The notes under the pieces are model-generated. The model was not told where the DNA came from. It searched no databases and was given only the letters and a program-made list of their open reading frames with translations. Position numbers and translations under genes: made by a program. Shown here piece after piece: positions 18,843 to 28,200 of a stretch of DNA of 64,000 nucleotides. Source of the stretch: Collinsella sp. (GTDB taxonomy: Bacteria; Actinomycetota; Coriobacteriia; Coriobacteriales; Coriobacteriaceae); assembly GCA_031296755.1 (NCBI GenBank), contig JAUMMZ010000025.1, positions 87,862 to 151,861 of the forward strand, read 5' to 3'. Position 1 is the first letter of the stretch, and each line of letters begins with the position of its first letter.

Positions 18843-19316
18843 ATGAATGACTTTATGAAGGGTCGCAATGGTGCCGATGAACTCACCATCGTGATGGGTT
18901 TTGCGGGTATTGTCATCGCGATGATCGGATCGATAGCCCGCATCCAGTGGCTCAGCTGGATTGCCATCGCCGTAATCGTGATTGGCGTGCTGCGCGGCCT
19001 GTCCAAAAATATCGATGCACGTCGCAAGGAGAACGAGGCCTTTGTCGCCACGACCGCCAATGTTCCCGGCTTGGGCAAGTTCGTCGCCAGCTTGGGCGGC
19101 GGGGCCGCAGCGGCCAGCACCTCACGCGCGGCCGGCACCAGTAAGGAAGACTTTGAGCGTGCCAAGCGCACGGCCAAGAAGATGTGGAAGGGTCGCAAGA
19201 CCACGGCATATCTCAAGTGCCCCAACTGCGGCCAGATGCTCTCCGTCCCCAAGGGCAAGGGCAAGATCCGCGTCACCTGCCCCAAGTGCCACGCCAAGAT
19301 GGAGACGCGCTCGTAG
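18843..19316 (+). CDS. Small membrane protein with C-terminal zinc ribbon
   Basis: 157 residues. Two hydrophobic segments at about 12-50 (MGFAGIVIAMIGSIA and WIAIAVIVIGVLRGL) form a hairpin in the membrane; a basic/Ala-rich linker follows, then a zinc ribbon CPNCGQ ... CPKCHA near the C-terminus. I chose ATG 18843 behind AAAGG. The function is not known; such proteins are widespread in Coriobacteriia and some Clostridia (inference). Convergent with the amidohydrolase gene through a shared terminator. Confidence 0.85.
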   Translation: MNDFMKGRNGADELTIVMGFAGIVIAMIGSIARIQWLSWIAIAVIVIGVLRGLSKNIDARRKENEAFVATTANVPGLGKFVASLGGGAAAASTSRAAGTSKEDFERAKRTAKKMWKGRKTTAYLKCPNCGQMLSVPKGKGKIRVTCPKCHAKMETRS

Positions 19317-19338
19317 CCGCCACACCATAGGACAAAAT

Positions 19339-19375
19339 AAAAGCCGAGGCCTCGTGTTGAAACCTCGGCTTTTTT
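19339..19375. terminator. Bidirectional Rho-independent terminator
   Basis: AAAAGCCGAGG and CCTCGGCTTTTTT around a 13-nt loop, with A and T runs on both sides, between convergent genes. Confidence 0.92.
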
Positions 19376-19423
19376 GATTATGACAAAGGGATTGCCCCTT
19401 TGTCGCATCGTCATATCGCACGC

Positions 19424-20794
19424 TTACGCCACGCCGTCGCGGGCGAGCTCCTCGGCCAGCGCCTCGGCCGGCATGGCCATAATCGCGTCGAGCTCGGCGT
19501 CCACCTCGGGAATACTCTTCACTTTCAGCTTGCGTGCCAGGTTGCCGCGGCACATCACGTGCATTGGCTTACGCAGAGCGCGCAGGTCATCGAGCGGATT
19601 CTCGCGCGTCACCAGGATATCGGCGGCCTTACCGCACTCGATCGTACCGGTCTCGCCGCCCAGCCCCAGCAGCTCGGCATTGACTTGCGTAGCCGTATGC
19701 AGCGCAAACGCATTGCTCACGCCCACGTACTTGGCAAAATAGGCCACCTCACGCCACATGTCGTACTGCGTCACAAACGGGCAGCTCGAGTCCGTGCCCA
19801 GGCCCACCCTAACACCAGCTTCCAGTGCGGCACGAGCGCTCTCGATGATGCCCGAGCACACAATGTCGCCGTTCTTCTTTTGCGTATCGGTCGAATGGGT
19901 CTTTTCCGGGTCGAGCAACACAAACGGCAGCGCCGGGCTGATGGTGCAGGTCACACTCGGCGCACGCCCCTCAAGCTGCGTACCCGCGGCGCCGCGGTAT
20001 AGTTCCAGGATCTCGGGCGTCAACGGAGCGCCGTGCTCAATCGTGTCAACGCCGGCCTCAAGCGCGGCCTTCACACCTTCGGTGCTCTCGACATGGGCCA
20101 TGACCGGAAGGCCAACCTCGTGCGCCGCCTTGCACGCCGCTGCAGCAACCTCCACGGGCATACGCAGCACGCCCGGCTCGCCCACCTCGGTCGCGTCGAA
20201 CACGCCACCCGTAACGAAAAGCTTAATGACGTCGGCACCGCGAGCATACAGGTCGCGCACCTGTTCGGCTGCCTCGGCGGGGCTGTTGGCCACCTGGGCG
20301 AACAAGCCCGCACCATGGCCCCCCGGCACCGTGACGCCCGTTCCCGGCGCCACCAGGCGAGGACCTTGATACTTACCGGCATCGATAGCATCGCGCACGG
20401 CCAGATCGGCAAATAGCGGGTCGCCCGCACCGCGCACCGTGGTCACGCCACTTGCCAGCTGTTGTTGGGCGCTGCCCTTAAGAATGTGACGCACGATGGC
20501 GCGCCCCACGGGATTATCGAGCTTTTTCATCAGCGCGCCCGCATCGCCCGCCGAAACCGGCTTGCCCGAGCCGCATAGATGCACATGCATATTGATGAGG
20601 CCTGGCATGAGATACGCCCCTGCCAGGTCGATGACCTCGGCACCTGCAGGCGCCTGCGCCACGGCACTCGGCCCCATCCACGTGATGAGACCGCGCTCAA
20701 CGGCCACGGCCATGTCGGGCTGCGGCTCCATATGTTCCGAACCATCCAGGACGGTCGCATTGATAAACAACGTGGAACGATCGGCAGACGCCAT
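19424..20794 (-). CDS. Metal-dependent amidohydrolase, imidazolonepropionase-like
   Basis: A 456-residue cytoplasmic hydrolase of the amidohydrolase superfamily. Metal ligands are visible: HxH in NMHVHL after strand 1, Lys in VIKLFVTGG, His in MAHVES, His in IEHGAPL and Asp in GTDSSCP. The arrangement resembles the prolidase/imidazolonepropionase-related subgroup (Sgx9260-like), which acts on N-acylated or dipeptide substrates, but the substrate cannot be predicted. Start 20794 has GGAGGAG six bases upstream; the longer frame to 20827 has no ribosome site. Apparently monocistronic. Confidence 0.85.
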   Translation of the reverse strand: MASADRSTLFINATVLDGSEHMEPQPDMAVAVERGLITWMGPSAVAQAPAGAEVIDLAGAYLMPGLINMHVHLCGSGKPVSAGDAGALMKKLDNPVGRAIVRHILKGSAQQQLASGVTTVRGAGDPLFADLAVRDAIDAGKYQGPRLVAPGTGVTVPGGHGAGLFAQVANSPAEAAEQVRDLYARGADVIKLFVTGGVFDATEVGEPGVLRMPVEVAAAACKAAHEVGLPVMAHVESTEGVKAALEAGVDTIEHGAPLTPEILELYRGAAGTQLEGRAPSVTCTISPALPFVLLDPEKTHSTDTQKKNGDIVCSGIIESARAALEAGVRVGLGTDSSCPFVTQYDMWREVAYFAKYVGVSNAFALHTATQVNAELLGLGGETGTIECGKAADILVTRENPLDDLRALRKPMHVMCRGNLARKLKVKSIPEVDAELDAIMAMPAEALAEELARDGVA

Positions 20795-20940
20795 ATCGAT
20801 CTCCTCCCTCACGATTAACATGAACATTTGTCCATTATCGCCCAGGGATGGCTACGCGTGGATCACGTATCGGTCAACGGAAAGGAGACGAGCACGGAAA
20901 AATGGGGCCGAGCAGCTGCACAGACCATGCGCCAGGCAAA

Positions 20941-21241
20941 TATCTCAATCTGTAACAGGTACGGGATAAAACGTCACCTTGCTGTTACAGATTGAGACAT
21001 TCCGGCAAAGTCGCGTCCTTCAGTCTCGATCTGTAACAGGTAGACGGCTCAAACCCTTCTAGTTGTTACAGATCAAGATCTTTCGACAACAGCCCCTTCC
21101 TTTGCCTCAATCTGTAACAGGTAGACCGGTTTTTAGCCGATAGATGTTACAGATCAAGACAAACCAGCGGCGCCCAACCTTCCATCTCAATCTGTAACAG
21201 TTGCCGGGCAAAACGGCCCTCAGTTGTTACAGATCAAGACA
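20941..21241. repeat. Four-unit palindrome array, downstream of the nuclease gene (family 1)
   Basis: Units start at 20941, 21022, 21103 and 21183 (periods 81, 81, 80), each about 59 bp with TGTCTCAATCTGTAACAG-type arms. The linker at 21162-21182 begins AACCAGCGGCGCCCAA and is 17/21 identical to the linker at 22594-22614 in the array on the other side of the gene. No gene is seen in 20795-21279. Confidence 0.9.
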
Positions 21242-21279
21242 AACTCGACCAAAACAACCACAGGCGTCAGCTACACCCC

Positions 21280-22350
21280 TCAGCGACCGCACCACTGACG
21301 TCTCCATTCCTCAGCCAAATCAGCCCGCTGAGGAATACCCACCAGCCTCATCTTCTCGACCAGCTGGGCCGGATTCTTGAGCTCATCGAACGTAAACCTC
21401 AGCACCTTGTAACCGAGTAGCGTCAGATGAGATTCCCGCTGCCGTTCCGCCATGAACGGGACGACCGACTCCCAACCCTCACCGTTGCGCAAGGCATACT
21501 TCCCCTTTCCGTCGAGCTCCCCAATTACGCACACCCCATCCTCGAGCCGCCAAAAATAGTCGACCCGAAACACCCGAGTCGGATCGAGCGGATCATGAAA
21601 CTCCACCTGCAACTGCGGCACCGGAAAGCCGTACGCGATGAAGAACGCCCGGAAGCGCGACTCGCCGCCGTTTTCGGACAGTCCGTCCGCATGCGATGCA
21701 ATCACCTGCGCCCTGCGATACCCACGCCGACCTTCGCAATCGGCGCGAAGCCGCTCACACAGTTCATCGCGCGACGAACCCTTCGCCCGCAAGGCAGAAT
21801 CGGCAATTGCCAACCCATAGGAAAACGGCGCACGCAACAGGCAATCCTCCACCGTGCGCCAAAACGGCGTCACCCGCACACTGTCGACGCGCTCAAGTGC
21901 ATCCGCCGTCTGCGGACGCAGCAACCTGCACCCACTGCTCAACGCCGCAGAGCAGCCCGTCTTAACAAGAAAACGCGGGCCGAGCAAATCATTGGGCACC
22001 TCCAGCCCCCACAGAAGTGCCGCGTCGTATCCCCAAAACGCCCAATCGGGATGAAACTTCGCAAGCCCCTTGATGGTCCGCAGCGCCCGCTCCGACGGCG
22101 TCAACAAATCCCAATCATGTTGGAAGCAGAACAGGTACGGCTCGGGCTCCGCGATATCATCGGTCCCCACATGGCGCCTCAGCCACATGAGCTCGGCATT
22201 GTCGTGAGTTGCAAGCAGCGTACCTTGCTCCCCTGCCTCCGTGAGCCGCGCGAGCATCCTATTCCGCGCCAACGTGTTGCGAGTCGCATGTTTGTGTTTG
22301 AGAACGGTATTAGACACTTTCGTCACCACCACGTCAGACAAATGGACCAT
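21280..22350 (-). CDS. Putative PD-(D/E)XK nuclease with AbiEi-like N-terminal half
   Basis: A 356-residue soluble protein. The C-terminal 120 residues fit a DUF559/Vsr-like nuclease: acidic residue in GGESRFRAF, VDYFW, GELDGKGKY (D...ExK pattern), then RESHLTLLGYKVLRFTFDEL, as in very-short-patch-repair type folds. The N-terminal half (WAFWGYDAALLWGLEVP, RVDSVRVTPFWRTVEDCLL) resembles the middle domain of AbiEi-type antitoxins, as in many actinobacterial proteins of this group. Start ATG 22350 has GGAGG 11 bases away; GTG 22356 is an alternative at better spacing. It is a lone gene, with palindrome arrays beginning 26 bp upstream and ending 38 bp downstream. The target and activity are unknown. 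Confidence 0.72.
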   Translation of the reverse strand: MVHLSDVVVTKVSNTVLKHKHATRNTLARNRMLARLTEAGEQGTLLATHDNAELMWLRRHVGTDDIAEPEPYLFCFQHDWDLLTPSERALRTIKGLAKFHPDWAFWGYDAALLWGLEVPNDLLGPRFLVKTGCSAALSSGCRLLRPQTADALERVDSVRVTPFWRTVEDCLLRAPFSYGLAIADSALRAKGSSRDELCERLRADCEGRRGYRRAQVIASHADGLSENGGESRFRAFFIAYGFPVPQLQVEFHDPLDPTRVFRVDYFWRLEDGVCVIGELDGKGKYALRNGEGWESVVPFMAERQRESHLTLLGYKVLRFTFDELKNPAQLVEKMRLVGIPQRADLAEEWRRQWCGR

Positions 22351-22375
22351 CGTCACCGTTGCCTCCGCTGACAAA

Positions 22376-22673
22376 TGTCTTGATCTGTAACAGGAAGACA
22401 GTCTTTGAGCCTCTAGTTGTTACAGAACAGGATCTTTCGGCAGCCGCCAACCTTTGTCTCAATCTGTAACAGGTAGGTCGAATTTGGGCCTGTAGATGTT
22501 ACAGATTGAGACATTCCCCCAACCAGGTGCCAAACGTCTCGGTCTGTAACAGTTAGACGTTCTCCAGGCCCCCAAACGTTACAGATTTATACAAACCAGC
22601 GGCACCCAAGCGTTCGTCTCGATCTGTAACAGGTAGACCGGTTTTTTGTCCCTAAACGTTACAGATCGAGACA
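22376..22673. repeat. Four-unit palindrome array, upstream of the nuclease gene (family 1)
   Basis: Units start at 22376, 22455, 22535 and 22615 (periods 79, 80, 80), all 59 bp. The promoter of the nuclease gene must lie inside or beyond this array, so at least the first unit is probably transcribed or sits at the promoter. Linker homology with the array at 20941-21241 suggests the two arrays are copies. Confidence 0.9.
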
Positions 22674-22708
22674 AATAGACACGCGGCGGCGCTGCGACAG
22701 CCCATCCC

Positions 22709-23416
22709 CTACTCCCACTCCTGCTCGTAGATGTTGAGGGACTTTACGTAGCGCCCCTGGGCGCCCATGATGTCGCGGACCAGACGCAAAAAGAAACTGA
22801 TGCACGAGGTGTCAAAGCCGTCCTGCAGATCCTCGGGATGCACCGCACCCGGTCCATCGACCGCCGTGTCACTCAGGCGCGCGATGTCATACAGGTAGAG
22901 CTGTCCCGCCGTCAGCCAGACATCGTCGACGCAGGCGAGGCGCACCGCAATCGCGCCGTCGCTCCAATGCTCCTTTTGCACGATATGCGGGTCGTAGACA
23001 TCAAAGCGACGGTCGGTGCGCGTGTCCTTCAGCGCGACCATACCAGTCACAGGATCCTTGTCCAAAATGCCAAAGCGCGAGAAATACTGCGTGTCGCGTA
23101 CCTGCTCGAGCCGCTTGAGCGAGGCAGGCGAAAGCGATGTCGGCGGCTCTTCAACATACAGCTCGAGCAGCGTCTTGCCATGGCGATAGGGGCGCTCGAA
23201 GAGCAGCCAATCGGTAAATGCCATGTTGTAGGCCATGATTTCGTTTTGCGAAGGCTCGGTGCAATAGCTGAGCCACGGGTCGACAATGATCTCGAACTGT
23301 TCGCGCGCCGGCTCCAAAAACTGGAACTTCCGCAGCATCCAAAAATGGGCCATGTCGGCAATATCGTTGCCGACGGCTTCGGCTAGCTGCGCTCGGTCTA
23401 AAGCGTGGTCAGTCAT
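22709..23416 (-). CDS. Conserved-looking protein of unknown function
   Basis: 235 residues, soluble, acidic, with no signal peptide or membrane segment. Notable stretches are WMLRKFQFLEP, VDPWLSYCTEP, AFTDWLLFERPYRHGKTLLELY and QYFSRFGILDKDPVTGMVALKD; the last third is rich in Asp and Leu. Similar text occurs in proteins encoded beside SEC-C or plasmid functions, but I cannot assign it. A good ribosome site (AGGAGG, six bases) supports the start. It ends 35 bp from the palindrome array at 22376-22673. Confidence 0.75.
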   Translation of the reverse strand: MTDHALDRAQLAEAVGNDIADMAHFWMLRKFQFLEPAREQFEIIVDPWLSYCTEPSQNEIMAYNMAFTDWLLFERPYRHGKTLLELYVEEPPTSLSPASLKRLEQVRDTQYFSRFGILDKDPVTGMVALKDTRTDRRFDVYDPHIVQKEHWSDGAIAVRLACVDDVWLTAGQLYLYDIARLSDTAVDGPGAVHPEDLQDGFDTSCISFFLRLVRDIMGAQGRYVKSLNIYEQEWE

Positions 23417-23740
23417 GGCATCCTCCTCAAACTGATAGACCTCAATTTGAGCTTACGAGGAGGGTGGTCGGCCACGACCAGCGCGGGCAAAATAGGCCTC
23501 CGGCTGCAAACCAGATGCTGACCAAACACTTGACGAAAAGGTTGACCGAATATGCGCGCCGCAAAGAAACGGCAGGCAGGCATAGACAACCGACCCGCCA
23601 TTTTGAGCCAAACGCCCGCTGCCACCACAGAAACAGCAGAGCACCACAGGCGCAAACGTCGGCGAATGAACGCTCGAACGTCAGCAAACGAGCAAATCGG
23701 TCGCAAACCCGCAAGGAGTGTCCCCAACGACCAGACAAAA
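23417..23740. other. Gene-free interval
   Basis: About 320 bp between divergent-side neighbours. Open frames exist on both strands, but none has a ribosome site plus credible protein composition. It should hold the promoter of the gene ending at 22709. Base composition is slightly less GC-rich than the genes. Confidence 0.5.
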
Positions 23741-23778
23741 AAGAACGTCCCCAACGACTAGTCGTTGGGGACGTTCTT
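23741..23778 (-). terminator. 38-bp perfect palindrome acting as gltBD terminator (family 4)
   Basis: AAGAACGTCCCCAACGA, CTAG, and the exact complement. On the minus strand it is followed by TTTTTTG, so it can end gltBD transcription 12 bp after the gltD stop. The same core (TTGGGGACGTTCTTAAATGACTAG-like) recurs at about 54949-55015 and 56047-56075, so the terminator is also a dispersed repeat. Confidence 0.8.
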
Positions 23779-23789
23779 AAATGACTGCT

Positions 23790-25271
23790 TTACAGCTCCA
23801 GCGCCTCGGCGACTTCGGCTGCGCAGGCCAGGGCATCGGCCATGGCGTTCACCACGAGCGAGCTGCCGTTGCGAGCATCACCCGCCACATACACCGGCGC
23901 GGCATCCGCGGCGACACCGTCCGTGCGAGCCGCGAGGTGCGAGCCCTCGACAGCCATCACGGGCAGCGGACGGCCAGCGGTGGCGACAGGCACGCGAACA
24001 GCGTCGAACACGCCATGCTCGGGACCGGTAAAGCCGCAGGCGATGAGCACCAGCTGCGCCGGCACCTCGTGCTCGGAGCCTACAATGCGCTCTGGCTTTC
24101 CTGCCGACCAGTCCAGATCGACCACGCGCAGACCCGCGGCCGCACCCTTCTTGTCCAACAGCACCTCGAGCGTATCCACGCCCCAGGCACGCATCTCGCC
24201 GCCCATCGCGGCGATAGCCTCCTGCTGGCCGTAGTCGGTCTTCTTCACGTTGGGCCACTGTGGCCAAGGGTTACTCGCTGTGCGCTTATCGGGCGCCGCC
24301 GGCAAGAACTCAAACTGGCGCACGCTGCGCGCACCTTGGCGCACCGCGGTACCCACGCAGTCGTTGCCGGTATCACCGCCGCCAATGACCACGACATCCA
24401 GACCGCGCGCGTCAATGGCGGGCTCGCCGCCGTCGAGCACCGAGACGGTCGATGCCGTCAGGTAGTCCACGGCGTATACCACACCCGGGGCATCGATGTT
24501 CGCAGCCGAAAGCCCACGCGGGGCACGGGCGCCGGCAGCCACCACGACGGCGTCAAAGTCGTCGAGCTTGGCGGCAACCTTAGAATCGCTCACGTCGGCG
24601 TTCAGCTCAAACACAATGCCCAGCTCACGCATGAGCGCCACGCGGCGCTCGACCACGGACTTCTCGAGCTTCATGTTGGGAATACCGTACATGAGCAGGC
24701 CACCCGGTCGGTCGTCGCGCTCAAACACCGTCACGCGGGCCCCGCGGCGAGCGAGCTCCCACGCGGCCACCAGACCGGCAGGGCCGGAGCCCACCACGGC
24801 AACCGTGGGCGCGCCCTCCCCCGCCGGCTCAAAGCGGCGCGGGCCGCCGTTGGCCCACTCGTGGTCGCTGATCGCGCGCTCGTTGTCGTGAATCGTCGTG
24901 GGCTGGCCGTCGACCGAGCCCAGGTTGCACGCGGCCTCGCACAGTGCCGGGCACACGCGGCACGTGAACTCAGGCATGGGCGAGGTGAGCGAAAGGCGCT
25001 CGGCTGCCTCGTCCCAGCGACCGCGGTACACCAGCTCATTCCACTCGGGAATCAGGTTGTGCAGCGGGCAGCCGCTCGGGCGCGCCTTGCCAAAGCTCGC
25101 GCCCATCTGGCAAAACGCCACGCCGCACATCATGCAACGGCTCGCCTGGGCACGGCGCGCGTCGTCGTCGAGCTCCACGTACAGCGGATCGAAATCGCGG
25201 CTGCGCTCCTCCACGGGGCGAAGCTCGTGGGTCACGCGATCGATATCAAGAAAAGCACCGGGCTTACCCAT
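23790..25271 (-). CDS. gltD: Glutamate synthase (NADPH) small subunit
   Basis: Moves electrons from NADPH through FAD and two [4Fe-4S] clusters to GltB. 493 residues with cluster-binding Cys (ASRCMMCGVAFCQ, CRVCPALCEAACN), FAD motif VVGSGPAGLVAAWELA and NADP motif VVIGGGDTGNDCVGTA. It ends in the flavin-binding segment YVAGDARNGSSLVVNA. Starts five bases after the gltB stop, with AAGGAGG overlapping that stop. Complete and normal in length. Confidence 0.95.
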   Translation of the reverse strand: MGKPGAFLDIDRVTHELRPVEERSRDFDPLYVELDDDARRAQASRCMMCGVAFCQMGASFGKARPSGCPLHNLIPEWNELVYRGRWDEAAERLSLTSPMPEFTCRVCPALCEAACNLGSVDGQPTTIHDNERAISDHEWANGGPRRFEPAGEGAPTVAVVGSGPAGLVAAWELARRGARVTVFERDDRPGGLLMYGIPNMKLEKSVVERRVALMRELGIVFELNADVSDSKVAAKLDDFDAVVVAAGARAPRGLSAANIDAPGVVYAVDYLTASTVSVLDGGEPAIDARGLDVVVIGGGDTGNDCVGTAVRQGARSVRQFEFLPAAPDKRTASNPWPQWPNVKKTDYGQQEAIAAMGGEMRAWGVDTLEVLLDKKGAAAGLRVVDLDWSAGKPERIVGSEHEVPAQLVLIACGFTGPEHGVFDAVRVPVATAGRPLPVMAVEGSHLAARTDGVAADAAPVYVAGDARNGSSLVVNAMADALACAAEVAEALEL

Positions 25272-25276
25272 GGCAC

Positions 25277-28200
25277 TTACGCCTCCTTCTTGGTCGAAGC
25301 AACAGAGCTGGCAGCGGCAGTCGCAGCGTCAGCGGCGCCACCCGCCACATCAAAGCGAGCGACATCCTCGGCACTCGCGCGACCGGTCACAATGTCAAAC
25401 GCCAGCTCCTCGGCCTGCGCGTGCGTCTTGCCCGCGCCCTCGGCGGCGGCGACAATCGCCAGCACGCGCTCGTACTCGGTCGGGATGACCTTCACAAAAT
25501 GCTTGCTCATCGTCTCAAAGCTGTAGAGCAGCTTAATGCCGCGCGGGCTCTGCGTTGCGTCCACGTGCTCCTGGATAAGCTTGCGGATCTGCGCCAGCTC
25601 GTCGGCCGTCGGGGCCTTGAGCTCAACGCTCTCGTGGTTCACGCGGGCATCGAGCGTGCCGTACTGGTCATAGACATAGGCCACACCGCCCGTCATGCCG
25701 GCGGCGAAGTTCTGCCCGACCTCGCCCAAAATGAGCGCCAGACCACCCGTCATGTACTCGCAGCCATGGTTGCCGCAGCCCTCGACCACCACGGTGGCGC
25801 CGGAGTTGCGCACGCCAAAGCGCTGACCAGCCAGGCCGTTAATGAAGCCGCGGCCGCTCGTGGCGCCAAAGAACGCAACGTTGCCCACGATGATGTTCTC
25901 GTCGAACTTGTAGGTTGCACGCGGGTTGGGGCGCACGGAGACCTCGCCGCCCGAAAGGCCCTTACCAAAGTAGTCGTTGGCGTCGCCGCACACGTTGAGC
26001 GTCACGCCGCGCGGCAGGAAGGCGCCAAAGCTCTGACCGGCCGAGCCATCGCAATCGATGGTGATGGAGCCGGCGGGCAGGCCCTCGGGATGTGCCTTGG
26101 TCACCGCATTGCCCAAGATGGTGCCAACGCAACGGTTGACGTTGGCGATGTCGGCATGGAAACGAATCGGACGCAGGTGCGCACGGGCATCGGCCGTATA
26201 GGGGACAAACAGCGTAGAGTCGAGCGTCTTGCCGAGCTCGCTGTCCGCAGCCATCTGGGGCAGGAAGTGACGGCCGTCGGCACCCGGGATGTGGGCACCA
26301 AACTCACAGGTCGCGCTCGCCAGCACGGGCGACAGATCGAGCAGGTTGGCCTTGCGGTTGCCCGGCACCTCAATCTGGCGCAGGCACTCGGGATGGCCGA
26401 CCATCTCGTCGATGGTGCGGAAGCCCAGGCGTGCCATGACCTCGCGCAGCTGCTCGGCCACAAAGAGCATAAAGTGCTCAACGTGCTCGGGCTTGCCGCG
26501 GAAGCCGTGACGCAGACGGCAGTTCTGCGTGGCGATGCCGGCCGGGCAGGTGTCCTGCTGACAGTCGCGCTGCATGAGGCAGCCCATGGAGATGAGCGGC
26601 ATGGTCGCAAAGCCAAACTCCTCGGCACCCAGCAGGCAGGCGACGGCGACGTCGGTACCGTCCATGAGCTTGCCGTCGGCCTCGAGCACCACGCGCGAGC
26701 GCAGGCCGTTTTGCAGCAGCGTCTGCTGAGCCTCGGCAAGGCCGAGCTCCAGCGGCAGGCCGGCGTGCCAAATGGAATCGCGAGCAGCGGCACCGGAACC
26801 GCCGTTGTGGCCACTAATCAAGATCTTGTCGGCAGCACCCTTGGCAACACCGGTAGCGATGGTGCCGACGCCGGCCTCGCTGACCAGCTTGACCGACACG
26901 CGTGCGCCGGGGTTGGCGTTCTTAAGGTCAAAGATGAGCTCTGCCAGGTCCTCGATGGAGTAAATATCATGGTGCGGCGGAGGTGAGATCAGGCCGATGC
27001 CGGGCGTGGACTGACGGACCTCGGCGATCCAGGGATAGACCTTCTTGCCGGGCAGGTGACCGCCCTCGCCGGGCTTGGCGCCCTGGGCCATCTTGATCTG
27101 GATCTCGAAGGCGCTGCACAGATAGCGGCTCGTCACGCCAAAGCGCGCGCTTGCCACCTGCTTGATCGCGGAGTTCTTGGAGTCGCCGTTGGCCAGCGGG
27201 GTCTCGCGACGCGGGTCCTCGCCGCCCTCGCCCGAGTTGGAGCGTCCATGCAGACGGTTCATGGCGATGGCCATGCACTCGTGCGCTTCCTTGCTGATGG
27301 AGCCGTACGACATGGCGCCGGTGTTAAAGCGGCGGACGATGTTGAGCGCGGGCTCCACCTCGTCGAGTGCCACCGGGGTGCGGCCGCTGGCATCAAAGTC
27401 GAGCAAGTCGCGCAGGCGCACGGCACGGCCGGTGCGGTGCAGGCGGGCGCTGTACTCCTTAAAGGTGTCGTAGCTGTCCTCGCGGCAGGCGGTCTGCAGC
27501 AGGCAGACGGTCTGCGGGTCGATCAGGTGATCCTCACCACCGAACGGGCGCCACTTGGTCAGGCCCAGTGTGGGCAACTGATCGGGAGCCGGGCTCTTAA
27601 GAATGGCGAGCGCGGCGTCATAGCGCTCATTCTGCTCGCGCTCGACGTCTTCGACGCCCATGCCGCCCACACGGCTCACCGTGCCGACGAAGTACGCGTT
27701 GACGAACTCCGGCGTAAAGCCCACGGCCTCGAAGATCTGCGCCGAATGGTAGCTCTGTACCGTGGAGATGCCCATCTTGGACATGATGGAGACGATGCCC
27801 GCCGTCGCGGCCTTGTTGTAGTTGGCGATGCCCTGCTCGGCCGTCACATCCAAATCGCCGCGTGCCGCCAGATCGCGGATGCACGCATGTGCGTTGTACG
27901 GATAGATGCCGCTCGCGGAATAACCCACCAGCGCCGCAAAGTCGTGCGGGGAGACGGCGTCGCCGCACTCCACCACGATATCGGCAAAGGTGCGCACGCC
28001 AGCGCGGATCAGGTGATTGTGCACGCAGCCCACGGCAAGCAGCGACGGCACGGGCACCTCGCCCGCAGCGGCACGATCGCTCAGCACCACGATGTTCACG
28101 CCGTTGCGGACCGCAGCCTCAACGTCCTCGGCAAGCTGCTTGAGCGCAGCCTGCAGTGCGCCCTCGCCGGCGTCGCGGCGGTAGACGGCACGGAAGCGGC

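Noticed and set aside
23413..23754. Possible small hydrophobic protein on the minus strand
   Set aside because: It starts inside a repeat, has no ribosome site, and its composition (Arg/Cys/Trp-rich) is unlike real proteins here.
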